In this document: piece by piece, positions 1 through 9,831 of the stretch
How positions within the stretch are numbered: position 1 is the stretch's first letter
How the letters are laid out: every line of letters begins with the position of its first letter
From: Sthenelais limicola
Taxonomy: Eukaryota > Annelida > Polychaeta > Phyllodocida > Sigalionidae
DNA length: 64,000 nucleotides
Direction of reading: 5' to 3'
Assembly: GCA_942159475.1 (NCBI GenBank)
Contig: OW804096.1
Location: forward strand, 39,121,744-39,185,743
Translations under genes and position numbers: made by a program
Notes under the pieces: model-generated
The model's database searches: none
Told to the model about the DNA's origin: nothing
What the model saw: the letters and a program-made list of their open reading frames with translations, nothing else

Positions 1-560
1 CAATATTCATCTAATCTTGACGAATCGTGCGAAAACCATTTTCGCCGAAAATAAACACAAGCTTATGACTGCCACCCATACCTCTATAACAATCTTAGAC
101 TCTCTTATTCTTTCACCAATTGACAGGGAATTGCATCAATAACCACATGTGTGAGTTTAAAAGAAATCCGAGTCCCAGATGAGAAGATATTAGTGAAATT
201 AAAAAATAAAATGACTTGAAAATGAAACAAATGTAAAAAAGCTGTCTGCTCTGGGACTCGAACTCACAACCCTGCTTGGAAGTCCAAAGCTTTAACCACT
301 ATGCTATCGGGGAATACAGAAGGTTAAATGCATATTTATATAAACAATTACATTGACTCATCACGATTAAGGTTTACTTAAGTCCCCCATTGTCCTCATG
401 AGGATTGAGGAGAATGGGGGAAATACACTTTGAAAATACATCTTTGAAAGTCCCTATGTTTGACTTAATAACACAAACTAATCATGAAAATATGTCTTGC
501 AACTGCATTCTATTTCTATAATAAGCAAATGCAGGACTAGTTCTGGAGGCTTCCTGGATG
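1..560 (-). repeat. RepS copy 1: ~600 bp element with internal tRNA-like promoter
   Basis: Read on the minus strand, this copy carries a tRNA-like stretch at about 240-312: an A-box-like TAGCATAGTGGTTAAAGC and a B-box-like GTTCGAGTCCC. These are the Pol III promoter boxes expected in a tRNA-derived SINE. Sequence shared with the copies at 8282-9480 and 14355-14960 extends both downstream of the boxes (GAGTCCCAGAT, AAAATGACT) and about 230 bp upstream (CATGAGGACAATGGGGGACT, TCCTGCATTTGC). The promoter therefore sits in the middle of the repeat rather than at its 5' end. The copy runs off the left edge of the window. It does not fold as a functional tRNA gene. Confidence 0.65.
240..312 (-). promoter_or_regulatory. 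tRNA-like Pol III A/B boxes inside RepS copy 1
   Basis: A-box-like TAGCATAGTGGTTAAAGC and B-box-like GAGTTCGAGTCCC lie on the minus strand with tRNA-like spacing, followed downstream by a T-run (GCTTTTTTAC). Transcription is inferred. Confidence 0.5.
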
Positions 561-642
561 TGACTTTGAGACATTTATGCAATGAGCAATAGTCAGCTAC
601 ACTCATCTTCCATGCATCTCCTGGCTGCCCTCTGTTTCTGAC

Positions 643-870
643 TGGGTGAATGTGTCAGAAAATGTACAATTCGCCTCCACCAGGTGTTACAAAAAGCCCA
701 TCTTCCAGACAAAAAATAGGTTTAAAATACAGAGCAAACACATTGTCTGAATCAAGGCAATCCCAAATATATGAAAAGATAATGATAGTATTTATCATTA
801 ATGTTTAATTTAGCAGAATTTAATCAATGTGTAAAGCTGCCCATTGTCCATTTCTAGGCGATCTGACCCA
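643..870 (+). mobile_element. RepA copy (degenerate)
   Basis: A diverged RepA copy. It keeps CAGAAAATGTACAATTCGCC at the left, TTTAATTTAGCAGAATTTAA near the right and GATCTGACCC at the end. See 45740-45973 for the family description. Confidence 0.7.
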
Positions 871-917
871 AATGCACATTTAAAAAGCAAGAGAAACCAA
901 TACAACTGCATTTGTAA

Positions 918-1757
918 AGACGCAATGCCATAAATGGATCAGATTTATTTCATTGGCCAGCATCAGCAGCTTGCTGGCGCATGCGCACAGTGAGCTACTC
1001 CCTCCATTAACTCATTAGACGAGCAATCTATGCTCATTCCATCAGGCCTGGGAATTAACAGCTTCAATGGATCAGAACCCAGTCAGTTGAGCAATCCGGA
1101 GAAACTCATTACAAATGTCTCTTTTATCGAAAATCTCTCCCGATTTTGACTGTTTATGGACCCGTTAGGGGCTGTATGTATCTTATGTTTTTTTAAATGT
1201 GCATCTATTATGAAAGCGTATTGATCTGTAATTAGATTGTATGGGAATAGGGGATTTGCATAGCCACCATTTTGAATCTTGATTCGCATGGAATTATGGG
1301 ATTAATGGTACAGTTTAAAATCCATGGAAAACATGCCATGTTCATGATGAAATATTTATCAATGCTCAAACGTCATTAACCATGTGTTATACATGTTTCC
1401 ATGACACAAGTTCCCATCTTTCCCATCATGCATTTGGTTTTCCTAGATCATTTATACAAACTGTGATATAGGTAAAAACAATTTCTTGCAATTTTCGATA
1501 AAAACAGAATCGAACCCATGATGCGCCGGAATAGACATGCGCAGTGGCACATGCAAATCCCCTATATTGACATGTGAAATGATTCGGAACCCAGTCAAAG
1601 CAATTTAGAGAAACTCATTAGATTGTCACTTTTGTAGAAATTCTCTCCTGATTCCGATTGTTTATAGCTCCATTTTGGGGTTATGTATACTATATTTTAG
1701 AACTGTGCAGGTAAACAGCATAAAATAAATCTGATCCATTTACGGCATTGCAAGTAA
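918..1757. repeat. RepE region with inverted ends and repeated internal segments
   Basis: GCAATGCCATAAATGGATCAGATTTATTT at about 923-951 recurs inverted at about 1722-1752 with one or two changes, so the block looks bounded by ~35 bp inverted repeats. Inside, a ~110 bp segment (GAACCCAGTCA, GAGAAACTCATTA, TCTCTCCCGATT) occurs at 1074 and again at 1583. A third diverged copy (1775-2105) lies outside, interrupted by a foldback element. A RepB copy (1248-1564) is inserted between the first two. I recognise no known family. Confidence 0.45.
1248..1564 (+). mobile_element. RepB copy, ~317 bp MITE, family reference
   Basis: RepB is a short element with no coding capacity. Its ends are TAGGGGATTTGCATAGCC at the left and CACATGCAAATCCCCTA at the right, so the inverted ends are ~15 bp. 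Shared internal marks are GAATCTTGATTCGCATGGAA, CATGCCATGTTCA, CCCATCATGCATTTGG and GACATGCGCAGTGG. TA is at both ends. Where RepB copies sit inside other repeats (5332 in RepD, 58308 in RepA), the host sequence resumes as if a TA target had been duplicated, as in Tc1/mariner-like families. Both ends contain the octamer ATTTGCAT/ATGCAAAT. No transposase is present, so this is a non-autonomous element. Confidence 0.75.
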
Positions 1758-1792
1758 CAACAGGTGAAATTATTTAGAATCCGGACGGTTAA

Positions 1793-1990
1793 AGGGTGGC
1801 CTCCACTGGCTGTGGTAAGCTCTGCAGTAAGCCTTGCGATTGTGTGTGCTGGTTCTGTAGGTGGTGAGGAATGATGAGGTCTTGCCTACATGATTCACTG
1901 GCCATGTAGGCAGGACCTTGCCAATTCTCATCATCACAGCCTCATCGCAAAGCTTACCGCAGAGCTTACAGCAGCCAGTGGAGACCGCCC
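1793..1990. mobile_element. Foldback element flanked by TTAA
   Basis: TTAA at 1789-1792 and 1991-1994 flanks a ~200 bp foldback. The left arm begins AGGGTGGCCTCCACTGGCTG and the right arm, read inverted, begins GGGCGGTCTCCACTGGCTG. Pairing continues through TAAGCTCTGC and the central GCCTACATG blocks with scattered mismatches. It interrupts a RepE segment: TTTAGAATCCGGACGG lies left and CAAATCATTTTAG right. TTAA target duplication is typical of piggyBac-like and some other DNA transposons. No coding sequence is present. Confidence 0.65.
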
Positions 1991-1994
1991 TTAA

Positions 1995-2907
1995 CAAATC
2001 ATTTTAGTTAAACTTCTCCCGATTGTGGTCTGCTAATGTCTCCATAATGGGTTCAGTTGATGGATGATATATTCTAGAAATCATCAGGTAAAGGTGCATT
2101 GACTCGTATTAGATAGTATCGGGAATCACCGGATGAGGCATATGTTGGGTCAAATGCCATAGAAAAATGGACTATTAATTGGTGGCCAAACGATTCTATC
2201 CAACATAGGTAAATTTGCACAATGAACAGATTTAGGTCCGATTTTCAACCGAATTTTAAAAAATACCTTCAGTCGGTCGACTTAGTGTGTCTTGTCGTTT
2301 ACACCAGGCAACTGGACCAGCTGTGTCCAGTGTCCCATCCAGCAATTAATCGATACTTGAGTGTATACAATCCCCCATAACTATACACTAAGCATTCTCC
2401 CCCTGTCCCAGCCTATAGCCTCATCACACAGTAAGCCCACCAATATAAGTACCCTATGAGTTATGTTGTATACGCCATATTGTAAAGCGCTTGGAAATCT
2501 GGTGTCTATAGGGGAGTTTACATTGCTGCTGTCTCCTCATGTTTTATCCACGGGATTCCTTGTTTAAAACTGCATTCTCAGTTATCATTGGTAAACATAT
2601 TAAAAATGGCCAATCCATTAAAAATGGATAAAAAAAACCCACCATTATTCATTCCAGCAATGGTTCCACTTCAATCGTTCACTGGCGTAGCACAGATTCT
2701 CAACCAGAACCTGCCAGTCAGCTGCTTTGACAAAAAGATTGAAAATTGTGCACAAAGATATCTATACATGATATCATAGGAATATGTCAAGGAAAAAAGG
2801 AGCCACTATGTGGTATGTGTGTTGACAATGTATACTTTTTAGTATGGTTATATTGTGTGTAGGCTATCATGTGTTGATACAGAGTGCCACGAAGGCAAAC
2901 CCCCAAT
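1995..2907. other. No gene seen
   Basis: The first ~110 bp are the rest of the third RepE segment (TCTCCCGATT, CTCCATAATGGGTTCAG). The remainder shows no convincing exon, RNA gene or repeat. A 63-codon frame at 2588-2779 has no recognisable protein features. Confidence 0.4.
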
Positions 2908-3273
2908 ATGGAATGTGCATGTCTCACTGCGCATATCAACTGCAGTGCATGTTGGGATAGATTCTCTTGAGATCTGACATACAAAATTAATATTTAACAT
3001 TTTTATCGAAAATTGCAAACCAAATGCATGATGGGAAAGATGGGGAGTTTATTGAAATAACGCATATTGAAATTGTCTTCTTTTTTTAAAAAATATCCGG
3101 CATTGGACATTATATGACAATCACACTATATGACTTTTTCTCAGTACATATTAGAGCATTGATAAATACTCCATGCTGAACATGGCATGTTTTCTATAGA
3201 TTTCATACTGTACCATCAGTCCAATAATTCCATGCGAATCTAGATTCAAAATGACGGCTATGCAAATCCCCTA
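2908..3273 (-). mobile_element. RepB copy, diverged left end
   Basis: Minus orientation. ATGCATGATGGGAAAGATGG, CATGCTGAACATGGCATG and GGCTATGCAAATCCCCTA are intact. The left end is degraded (ACCCCCAATATGG). About 100 bp near the middle (3060-3140) do not match other copies. Confidence 0.65.
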
Positions 3274-3518
3274 TATCATCATGGCTTGGTCACAGAGCAT
3301 TAGTTACAGAAGGCAGAGTGGTTGAATTCCTGGTGCCTCCATTCTATGAATGGATGAATAATTTACAACTGGAGCTCGTTCCATGCCAGTCCAAGCTAGA
3401 GGCATGATGACTTACCCAGCACTCTACGGTTTGAGTCAGAGTCGATAGCAGCGAGTCAGTGTTTATTATTGTAAAATCTGGGTTTTATTCAGGTAATGGT
3501 TTACATTCAGCACCAGGT
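3274..3518. other. No gene seen
   Basis: I recognise no gene or repeat in this stretch between two RepB copies. Confidence 0.4.
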
Positions 3519-3727
3519 AATAGGGGATTTTCATGACACAAGTACCTATCGTTCCCATCATGCATCTGGTTTTCATAAATCATTTATACGAGCTCTGATA
3601 TTGGTGACACATTCTTTCAAGTTATGATAAAAATGTTGCCAAATATTTGTATGTCAGATTTCATCAGAATTGATTCCAGGATGCACTGCGACAGACATGC
3701 GCAGTGGCACATGCAACTCCCCTATTA
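3519..3727 (+). mobile_element. RepB internal-deletion derivative, ~205 bp
   Basis: It begins TAGGGGATTTTCATGACACA, so the left terminus is joined directly to sequence normally ~150 bp further in (GACACAAGTCCCCATC). It then runs to the normal right end, ATGCAACTCCCCTA. This is an internally deleted MITE that keeps both ends. Confidence 0.65.
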
Positions 3728-4130
3728 TACGGTTTTTAATAGATGCTGCATCTATGATCACCTCTAGGGTGTTCTTCCTCTGGCACCAGGTCTTGTTTAC
3801 TTTGAGTGGTGCATAAACAACTCCTTTTATTAAATGTTCTTTTTGTTCTTTTCTTCTTCCAGGATATCCCCATCTTTTCATTCTCAAGGACACCCTATGT
3901 TTGTGGTTTTTATATTGCTATCAAACTGTCTCCTCTGCGACTGACCTATACTGATTTTCATCAGTCCCTGAACTCCTGCAGATCTAGTATCACCCATAGG
4001 CTCTGGCCTAATTCTGTAGTAGCTCTCATGAAGTTGCAGTATGGATCTATGTGAATATGGGGATGCTGTCTTGATGTGATCCTTGATGTTGAGGTACCGA
4101 TATAAGACCTTTAAGGTTCCAGTGCACACT
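3728..4130. other. No gene seen
   Basis: Several overlapping short open frames occur on both strands, with no domain signature and no splice pattern that I can defend. No repeat match within the window. Confidence 0.35.
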
Positions 4131-4138
4131 AATTAATA

Positions 4139-4361
4139 ATCAATTAGCAGTTACATGCTAATTGATAGTCCAAATATTATGCTTACAGATGATTGTTGTT
4201 TACTGAGCGATGGCTGAATCCCAGTGATCGCTCCACTGCTAATTACCAAGATTATTATCAATTAGCGCTTACTTGCTAATTGACAGTCCAAATGTTGTGG
4301 TTGACGATGATCGATATTACTTAGTGATAATTGATACTCAATTATCACTTGGATGCTAATT
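4139..4361 (+). repeat. AT-rich tandem repeat, ~117 bp period
   Basis: AATCAATTAGCAGTTACATG followed by CTAATTGATAGTCCAAAT at 4139 recurs at 4256 as TATCAATTAGCGCTTACTTG followed by CTAATTGACAGTCCAAAT. A shorter third copy starts near 4332. CAATTAGC and GCTAATTG make each unit locally self-complementary. Confidence 0.6.
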
Positions 4362-4380
4362 AATAAAGAATAACACAGAA

Positions 4381-4692
4381 CTATATGAATCCTGTCTTGC
4401 TCTTACGCTCGACCAACGGTAACTGATCTTTATTTCCAGGTACAACATACCTGTCAGGTTGGTGCCTGATCTGCGTGCGCAGCCATGCCCGGCTACTGGA
4501 TCTGGCATCCCGTGAGGAGGTCCAGGCATTACGTAACATTACGTAACAGTTGGGTGACTGAATCTTGACCAGGTGATTTGGTCTCCCAATTGGGCCTACA
4601 GACCGCACCGGTATGCTCTGGGGATGAGGCCTTTGGGCAGGGTTTGAAAACACATCCTCTCAGTTTGGGGTCCATCGCGCTACCACCTGCGC
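4381..4692 (-). repeat. Probable tRNA-derived SINE copy
   Basis: Read on the minus strand, the head has a strong A-box-like match TGGCGCAGGTGGTAGCGC (about 4675-4692). About 40 bp further on is a weaker B-box-like TTTTCAAACCCTG, as in tRNA-derived SINEs. The body is GC-richer than its surroundings and contains a small direct repeat ATTACGTAAC. No second copy is in the window, so the family limits are unknown. A 90-codon frame here is judged non-coding. Confidence 0.45.
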
Positions 4693-4835
4693 CATTATGA
4701 CTCGTTTACTAAATGTTCTTAACAATTACAGTATACAGTTTCAAAATTGCTAAAAATTTTCATCTCGGAAGCCTTTTTGGGAGCCTACATCTAAATCACT
4801 GTTCAAAATTGCCAATTACTACACTATTTTTATTT

Positions 4836-4990
4836 AGTCTTGTTGCATAGGAAATTCTCCCTTTAAATGTTTCTTGCTGAGCTACTTTCCCCTGGCTTAG
4901 TTAGAAAATTCCTACTGTAGGAAATATAATTCATTCCATCCCTAAGCGTTCCTTACCAGCTGCAAGGAAGAGAAGCTAAGGAAGGAAAAT
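4836..4990 (+). repeat. RepG copy
   Basis: RepG segments share GTTGCA near one end and a short palindrome, TTCCTAC-GTAGGAA, with AAGTAAGGAA nearby. Here GTTGCATAGGAAATTCTCCC and AAATTCCTACTGTAGGAAAT are seen. Related segments are near 12765, 31580, 40255 and 43495. No known family is recognised. Confidence 0.4.
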
Positions 4991-5037
4991 GTTAAGTAAG
5001 AGTTTGTTGTTCTAGGCTATGTATGATATACAGTTGC

Positions 5038-5331
5038 AGCAAAATGAATAGGCAAGTCGCAAAAAAGATATTTTTCAAAGGGATTTATTCACAAGATCAA
5101 GATGTTGGAATGTTTTAAACTACACGTATAGATTCATGTTTCAAATTTGAAGACTGTATATATCCCTGCGTTTTGAAGGAATATTTAATTACATTACTGA
5201 TAATTGCCTAAACCAGAACTATTGCAAACTTGTTTTCAGACATAAATATATCAAACATAAAATATAGAAACCCTCCTTAGTTGTCCTTAATGTTTAATAT
5301 TATTAGAATCGACTTGATCTTTTCTTCTCAA
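5038..5331 (-). mobile_element. RepD copy, left part, split by RepB
   Basis: CAAGTCGCAAAAAAGATATT, GGGATTTATTCACAAGATC and AGAATCGACTTGATC match minus-orientation RepD. The copy stops at TCTTCTCAA, where RepB starts, and resumes at 5863. Confidence 0.7.
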
Positions 5332-5862
5332 TAGGGGATTTGCATAGCGGCCATTTTGAATCTTGATTCGCATGGAATTATGGGACTAAGGGTACACTCT
5401 AAACCCCATAAAAAACATGCCATGTTCAGCATGAAATATTAAGATATAACTCAACGAGAGATAGATCTAGCATGACGGATTCACAAAACACGAGTGCGTT
5501 GTTTTTCCGTTTTTCCCGAGTGGCGAAGCCACGAGGGGAAAACGGAAAAATAACTCACAAGGCATGCTAGATCCATCTCGAGTTGGGTTCTATTTTTATG
5601 CCATGATATATATATTTTAGCCTTATTTAATCATTATTTACCTTCATTTTGTGTCTCGCAACCCTCTGACTCAGCAGAAACAAGCACTTACAACGTTGCG
5701 TCATGAAATGAGCGTCATTGATTGGCACAACTAAATTTACGCAACCAATCAAAATAACGTTGTAGATTGGTTGCATTCGAAAAGCGGATTCCAGTATTTC
5801 AACAGAATCTATCCCAGCATGCACTGCAGTAGACATGCGCAGTGAGACATGCAAATCCCCTA
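5332..5862 (+). mobile_element. RepB copy inserted in RepD and itself interrupted
   Basis: Both RepB ends are intact: TAGGGGATTTGCATAGCGGCC and GACATGCAAATCCCCTA. RepB sequence runs to about 5440 (CATGCCATGTTCAGCATGAA) and resumes near 5795 (TATTTCAACAGAATCTATCC). The ~355 bp between is foreign and holds a strong foldback. The flanking RepD sequence lines up across a TA. Confidence 0.75.
5446..5592. mobile_element. Foldback element inside RepB
   Basis: The left arm (ACTCAACGAGAGATAGATCT, AGCATG, then CGTTTTTCCCGAGTGGC) pairs with the right arm (GCCACGAGGGGAAAACG, CATGCTAGATCCATCTCGAG, TTGGGTT) around a very short loop near 5526. The mobile unit may extend to ~5795, where a second small hairpin lies (GCAACCAATC / GATTGGTTGC at 5740-5773). 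No coding sequence is present. Confidence 0.6.
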
Positions 5863-5931
5863 TTGTGATGAAATCTCAAAATCCGTACTTTGCATCTTGT
5901 CACTCATTTTCCTGTAACCCATCACATTTAG
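5863..5931 (-). mobile_element. RepD copy, right part
   Basis: Continuation of the split RepD: GATGAAATCTCAAAATCC and CACTCATTTTCCTGTAACCC, ending ATCACAT. Confidence 0.7.
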
Positions 5932-6380
5932 AATCTTAATTTTCTTACAAATACTGATTTTGAGTCATAATACGTTTCAGTATTGACCACCAGTTTTGGC
6001 ATAATGCAATCATATCCCATGCCAGCGAATTATCTGAATTTCTCTCCCACATTTCTCTGTTATGGGTGTAACTTCCTGTTCCGTCACCGAGCTGCAATAC
6101 CCGTCATCCAATGCACTTCCGGTTATTTTAATCAGATTTTGACAGGTTTTGAGTGCAAGGAATCAGATTATGGCCGCAAAGTGGGCAGGATTTAAAAATG
6201 GCTTTTTCTGAAGTTGAAAAAAGCTGAGTTAAACATTACACTTAAAAGGACCAACATTTTTTAAATGAAATTCATATTCCCAAAAGGTTTATGCCTGTGT
6301 CGGAATGGTTTTGGCCGCAAAAAGGGCCTTATCATGTTGTAAATTGCAATATTACAGTGAACAGAAATGATGAAAATCTG
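5932..6380. other. No gene seen
   Basis: A 70-codon frame at 5983-6195 has no recognisable domain. An ETS-type ACTTCCGG occurs at 6115-6122, of unknown meaning. Otherwise nothing is recognised. Confidence 0.35.
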
Positions 6381-6412
6381 AGTGAGTGAGTGAGTGAGTG
6401 AGTGAGTGAGAT
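6381..6412 (+). repeat. (GAGT)n microsatellite
   Basis: About eight tandem GAGT units, followed by TTGGTTGTTTTACGCCC and TATATCAAGGGTGAGGAG. GAGT tracts joined to GTTTTACGCC are a pattern I associate with dispersed repeats of molluscan genomes. That link is from memory and was not checked. Confidence 0.8.
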
Positions 6413-8001
6413 TGGTTGTTTTACGCCCTTATCAACAAATTACAGGTTATATCAAGGGTGAGGAGAGCTGAGAGTGAGGCCGTTTATGATCTCACCCAGG
6501 AAATAGAGATAGATAAGAAGGGAGGGAGAGACAGAGAAAAAGAAACAGAAAGGCACTTTATGGTTTTACCTAGGACTAGCGTAATTTGAACAGTTTACCC
6601 TATTGATATAATTGCTAGAATGTAGAATCATTTTCATTGTTGATATATGATTAATAGAACCACAACGGCCGGTAACAGTTGTACATCCCCATATTCCTTC
6701 ATAGAAATAAAATACATCAAATCAAATAAAGACCTAAGGCGTTACCATTTCGTATTCGTAAAGAAGTATTATGCATCCAACCACCCACCTTGTAAACAGA
6801 GGGTACAGAGAATAAACAGTGTATAACATATATATCAGATGCTCTTAGAACCGACTAAAAGCTAAAAAAAAATAGACCTGTAATTACAAAAGAAATCGGA
6901 TATTGTCCTATAGCTAAAGGTGGTCATGGGAAACTATGTGAACAACATCTCTAATAACAAGTCGACAATATAACTGAATATTTTCATTTTGTTTTAAAGA
7001 TTTTATTTACACTAGGTACAACAGGTATTCCCCTTTTCGGGGTTTCTGACCCGCCCATAGTTGCTTCATTTGTTGCATGTAGGGGTAGTATTGGGGAGAT
7101 ATATTCATATTTACAGAAATTTAGAGATGTTACGTTCATTAAGCAACCAAATTGCCACATATATATACAGGTAGGTAGAAAGTATCCAACAAAATACATA
7201 TATAATCCTATTTAAACATATAATCCTAGTTTAGCCACTTTGCCACACAGATCATTTGACTTGGTGTTAGTGGTTTCAGAGGATAATTTTCAAAGAACCA
7301 GTTGCCAAAGATGTCAATGCTGAAGTAGTTCTTTCACACTCTGCCTTTGATATCTCCTTATAACATTACATCATATACTGTCGTTCACATTTACTTTACC
7401 ATATAGCCATTTTCAAATAACCTGACAATAATTAATCAATCGATTGCCTACTGCAACTTATAGTAATGGTCTCCATTACACCCCAACAATAATAAACCCT
7501 CACTCTCACTGCTGCCGACAAGTATCTGGACAATGACTAAACTGATAATATCAGTCCAGATAACACTGAATGACCGTCAGAAAAAAATGTGTAAAGCAAA
7601 GAATAAAATGAGCGAGAATTCCAAGGGTAGACAAGAGGAATGAATTCCTTCGACGTCCCTAACAGAGCCTAATTGCTTCTATATTAGAACAGTTTACACA
7701 GAAACCAATACCTCATTATTAAACAAGGTAGTGGTAGTATTTTAGGTTAGCTAACTTGGAGTCTAGCAGCTAATTCCGAAACGCAGCTCAGCAAGGTAAA
7801 AAAGAATATGGATGAACAAGGAGAATGCTTATTAGATAGATCAGTATTTGCAAATCGAACCTAAAACCCTTGAGTAAACACTTGGCAGGTCTAATCAGAT
7901 AAGCCAAAGCGGAGCAGCATTCGCGCCTCTCCCACTTGGTCCCAGAGCCTCAGAGTTAGATTCTCCCCGGCATTGGTGGCGTAAGAGGATGAGGTAGTGA
8001 A
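6413..8001. other. No gene seen in ~1.6 kb
   Basis: AT-rich sequence without a convincing exon, tRNA or in-window repeat. A 71-codon frame near 6984-7199 shows no protein signature. The segment at 6413-6480 may be the body of a dispersed repeat attached to the GAGT tract. Confidence 0.4.
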
Positions 8002-8075
8002 TAGGGGATTTGTATGTTTGCCATCTTGAATCTTGAATCGCATGGGATTATGAGAGTTGTATGTCGTCAGTGTCC
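8002..8075 (+). mobile_element. RepB left-end fragment
   Basis: TAGGGGATTTGTATG, GCCATCTTGAATCTTGAATC and CATGGGATTATG match the first ~60 bp of RepB. The match then stops. Confidence 0.6.
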
Positions 8076-8281
8076 TTTTGGGTTTGCTCATGGTTCGCCT
8101 GAGCGCCTAACAAGCGAATATAGAGTAAAACAAGTGTGGTTTAATGGAATCGGTTAATGCACTTTCTATACACTCTAAAAGATGTTTGCCCTTCTAAACA
8201 ACATTCCCTAAAAGTTGACGTGTTTGATTTGAGTACAATTACATGACATTTTCTCTGCCTCTATTAGATAGGGGTCCAATA

Positions 8282-8654
8282 ACACACTGAAAGGACCAAT
8301 GGACTTGCTCTTGACGAGTTGTAGCCCTGTACGAAAAGCATTTACACTGAAAATAAATGCAAGCTTAGTACTGCCATCTGTTCCGGAAAGCCATTATAGC
8401 CCTGAACCCAATTTAACTCACTTTTCTCGCTTAATTCTTTCACCAATCGAAAGGGAATAACATCAATTACTAATTGTGTCAATTTAAAAGAAAACCGAGT
8501 CCCAGATGTGAAGATAAATTAAAAAATAAAATGACTCAAAAATGGGACAAATGTAAAAAAAGGCTGTCTGCTCTGGGACTCAACCTCACAATGTCCAACT
8601 TGGCTGTCTTACATGCTAACCACTTGACCATAGGGGACTGTAGAGAACATGCAA
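8282..8654 (-). repeat. RepS copy 2, first part
   Basis: Shares GACGAGTTGTAGCCC, AAAATAAATGCAAGCTTAG, GAGTCCCAGATGTGAAGATA and the tRNA-like region (CTGGGACTCAACCTCACA, GCTAACCACTTGACCATA) with copies 1 and 3. It is interrupted at 8655 by a TTAA-flanked element and resumes at 9235. Confidence 0.7.
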
Positions 8655-9234
8655 TTAAAGGGTCAGTTAACGGGTTCATGGTCACTTTTAGGACAATAAA
8701 CTTCATGAAGCCATAAATACACCACCCAAGTCTCGATTTTTTTACTTCCATTTATGTCTAACTTATAGTAACTTACAGGCATAAATTGAGAAATCCTAGT
8801 TGAAAAAGTCTGTTTAGCACAAGAGGGCACTCAGAGTGCTGTGTGACATCATAAAGGTGCGCCAGAAATGAACATAATATCTCTACCTTCCCCCTCCAAT
8901 CTCCCAGCAATTGAAACAGTTTGTTTTGTTATGCACACCTGTGTTGTTCAATATCCTTCTGCCCACCCCACCCTCCTTCTTTCTAGCAGCAATTATGAGA
9001 GTTGTTTATTATGTTCATTGCATGTACATTTCAAGATTGGTGCACCTTTATGACGTAGGCAAACAGTGGCGCCTTGAATGGAGTGTTAAACTGTGTAACT
9101 AATTGTTCACTCCTTTAAATGGGTAAAACTCACTAAATAATAATTTGAATTAAGTAAAACCGGGGTGGTTACATTACAATAATAGCAAGGAAATGGATTT
9201 GCTCATAATATTTTGGGGTTTACTGACACTTTAA
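8655..9234. mobile_element. TTAA-flanked ~570 bp non-autonomous transposon inside RepS
   Basis: TTAA lies at both edges (8655-8658 and 9231-9234). Just inside are inverted ends AGGGTCAGTTAAC at the left and GTTTACTGACACT at the right. The host RepS aligns with copies 1 and 3 when this block is removed. The interior has no long reading frame. TTAA duplication plus short inverted ends suggests a piggyBac-like non-autonomous element. Confidence 0.65.
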
Positions 9235-9480
9235 ACAGTGGGCATACCGATTGATTAATCACATTTTAGCTTTACTTTAATCCGCCATTCTCCTCATTAT
9301 GATTGAGAAAAACCGGGAAAATAAATTTTCTATGAAGTTCCCTGTTTTAGCCACAGGCAATTTAATGATTCAACTGATCATTAAAGTATATTTTACATCT
9401 GCAATCTATTGATATAATGTGCAGGAATGTCTAGCTCTGGATGCTTCTCTGGATTTTATGAGCAAACAAGCAAACCAGTA
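9235..9480 (-). repeat. RepS copy 2, second part
   Basis: Continues RepS: CAATCATAATGAGGAG on the minus strand, the CTGCAATCTATTGATATAAT block and the terminal GCTCTGGATGCTTCTCTGG. Confidence 0.7.
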
Positions 9481-9586
9481 GAATAGCTTTTTGTTTGTTG
9501 TGCTGAAAATAAAAGCAGATGAAGAGCGAAAGAAAAGCACACTATGTAAATGCGAACCTTTGAATAGCGAACCAAAAGCACATATA

Positions 9587-9831
9587 GGTCAGATTTTCAG
9601 AAAATGTACAATTCAACTTTGACAATCTTCTCAAATAACCCAAATTTCAGACGAAAATAAACTTCAAAATACAGTTTAACCTAACCTAAGAGATTGCTAA
9701 AAATCAATGCAATGCCGAATATACTGAAATTTACCTAGTATTGACCAAATTGCAGCCTAATTTAGCAGAATTGTCTAAATTTGTACAGCTGCCAATTCTA
9801 CATTTTCTGAAAATTTGACCCTAACAAGCGA
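9587..9831 (+). mobile_element. RepA copy
   Basis: Near full length: GGTCAGATTTTCAGAAAATG at the left, GCCTAATTTAGCAGAATTG inside and CATTTTCTGAAAATTTGACCC at the right. Confidence 0.8.

Noticed and set aside
240..312. tRNA gene on the minus strand
   Set aside because: A and B boxes are present, but acceptor and anticodon stems do not pair and the sequence lies inside a repeat; treated as a SINE-like promoter.
6994..7040. Retroposon 3' end like 34726 and 42621
   Set aside because: Only AAAGATTTTATT resembles them; similarity stops after a few bases.
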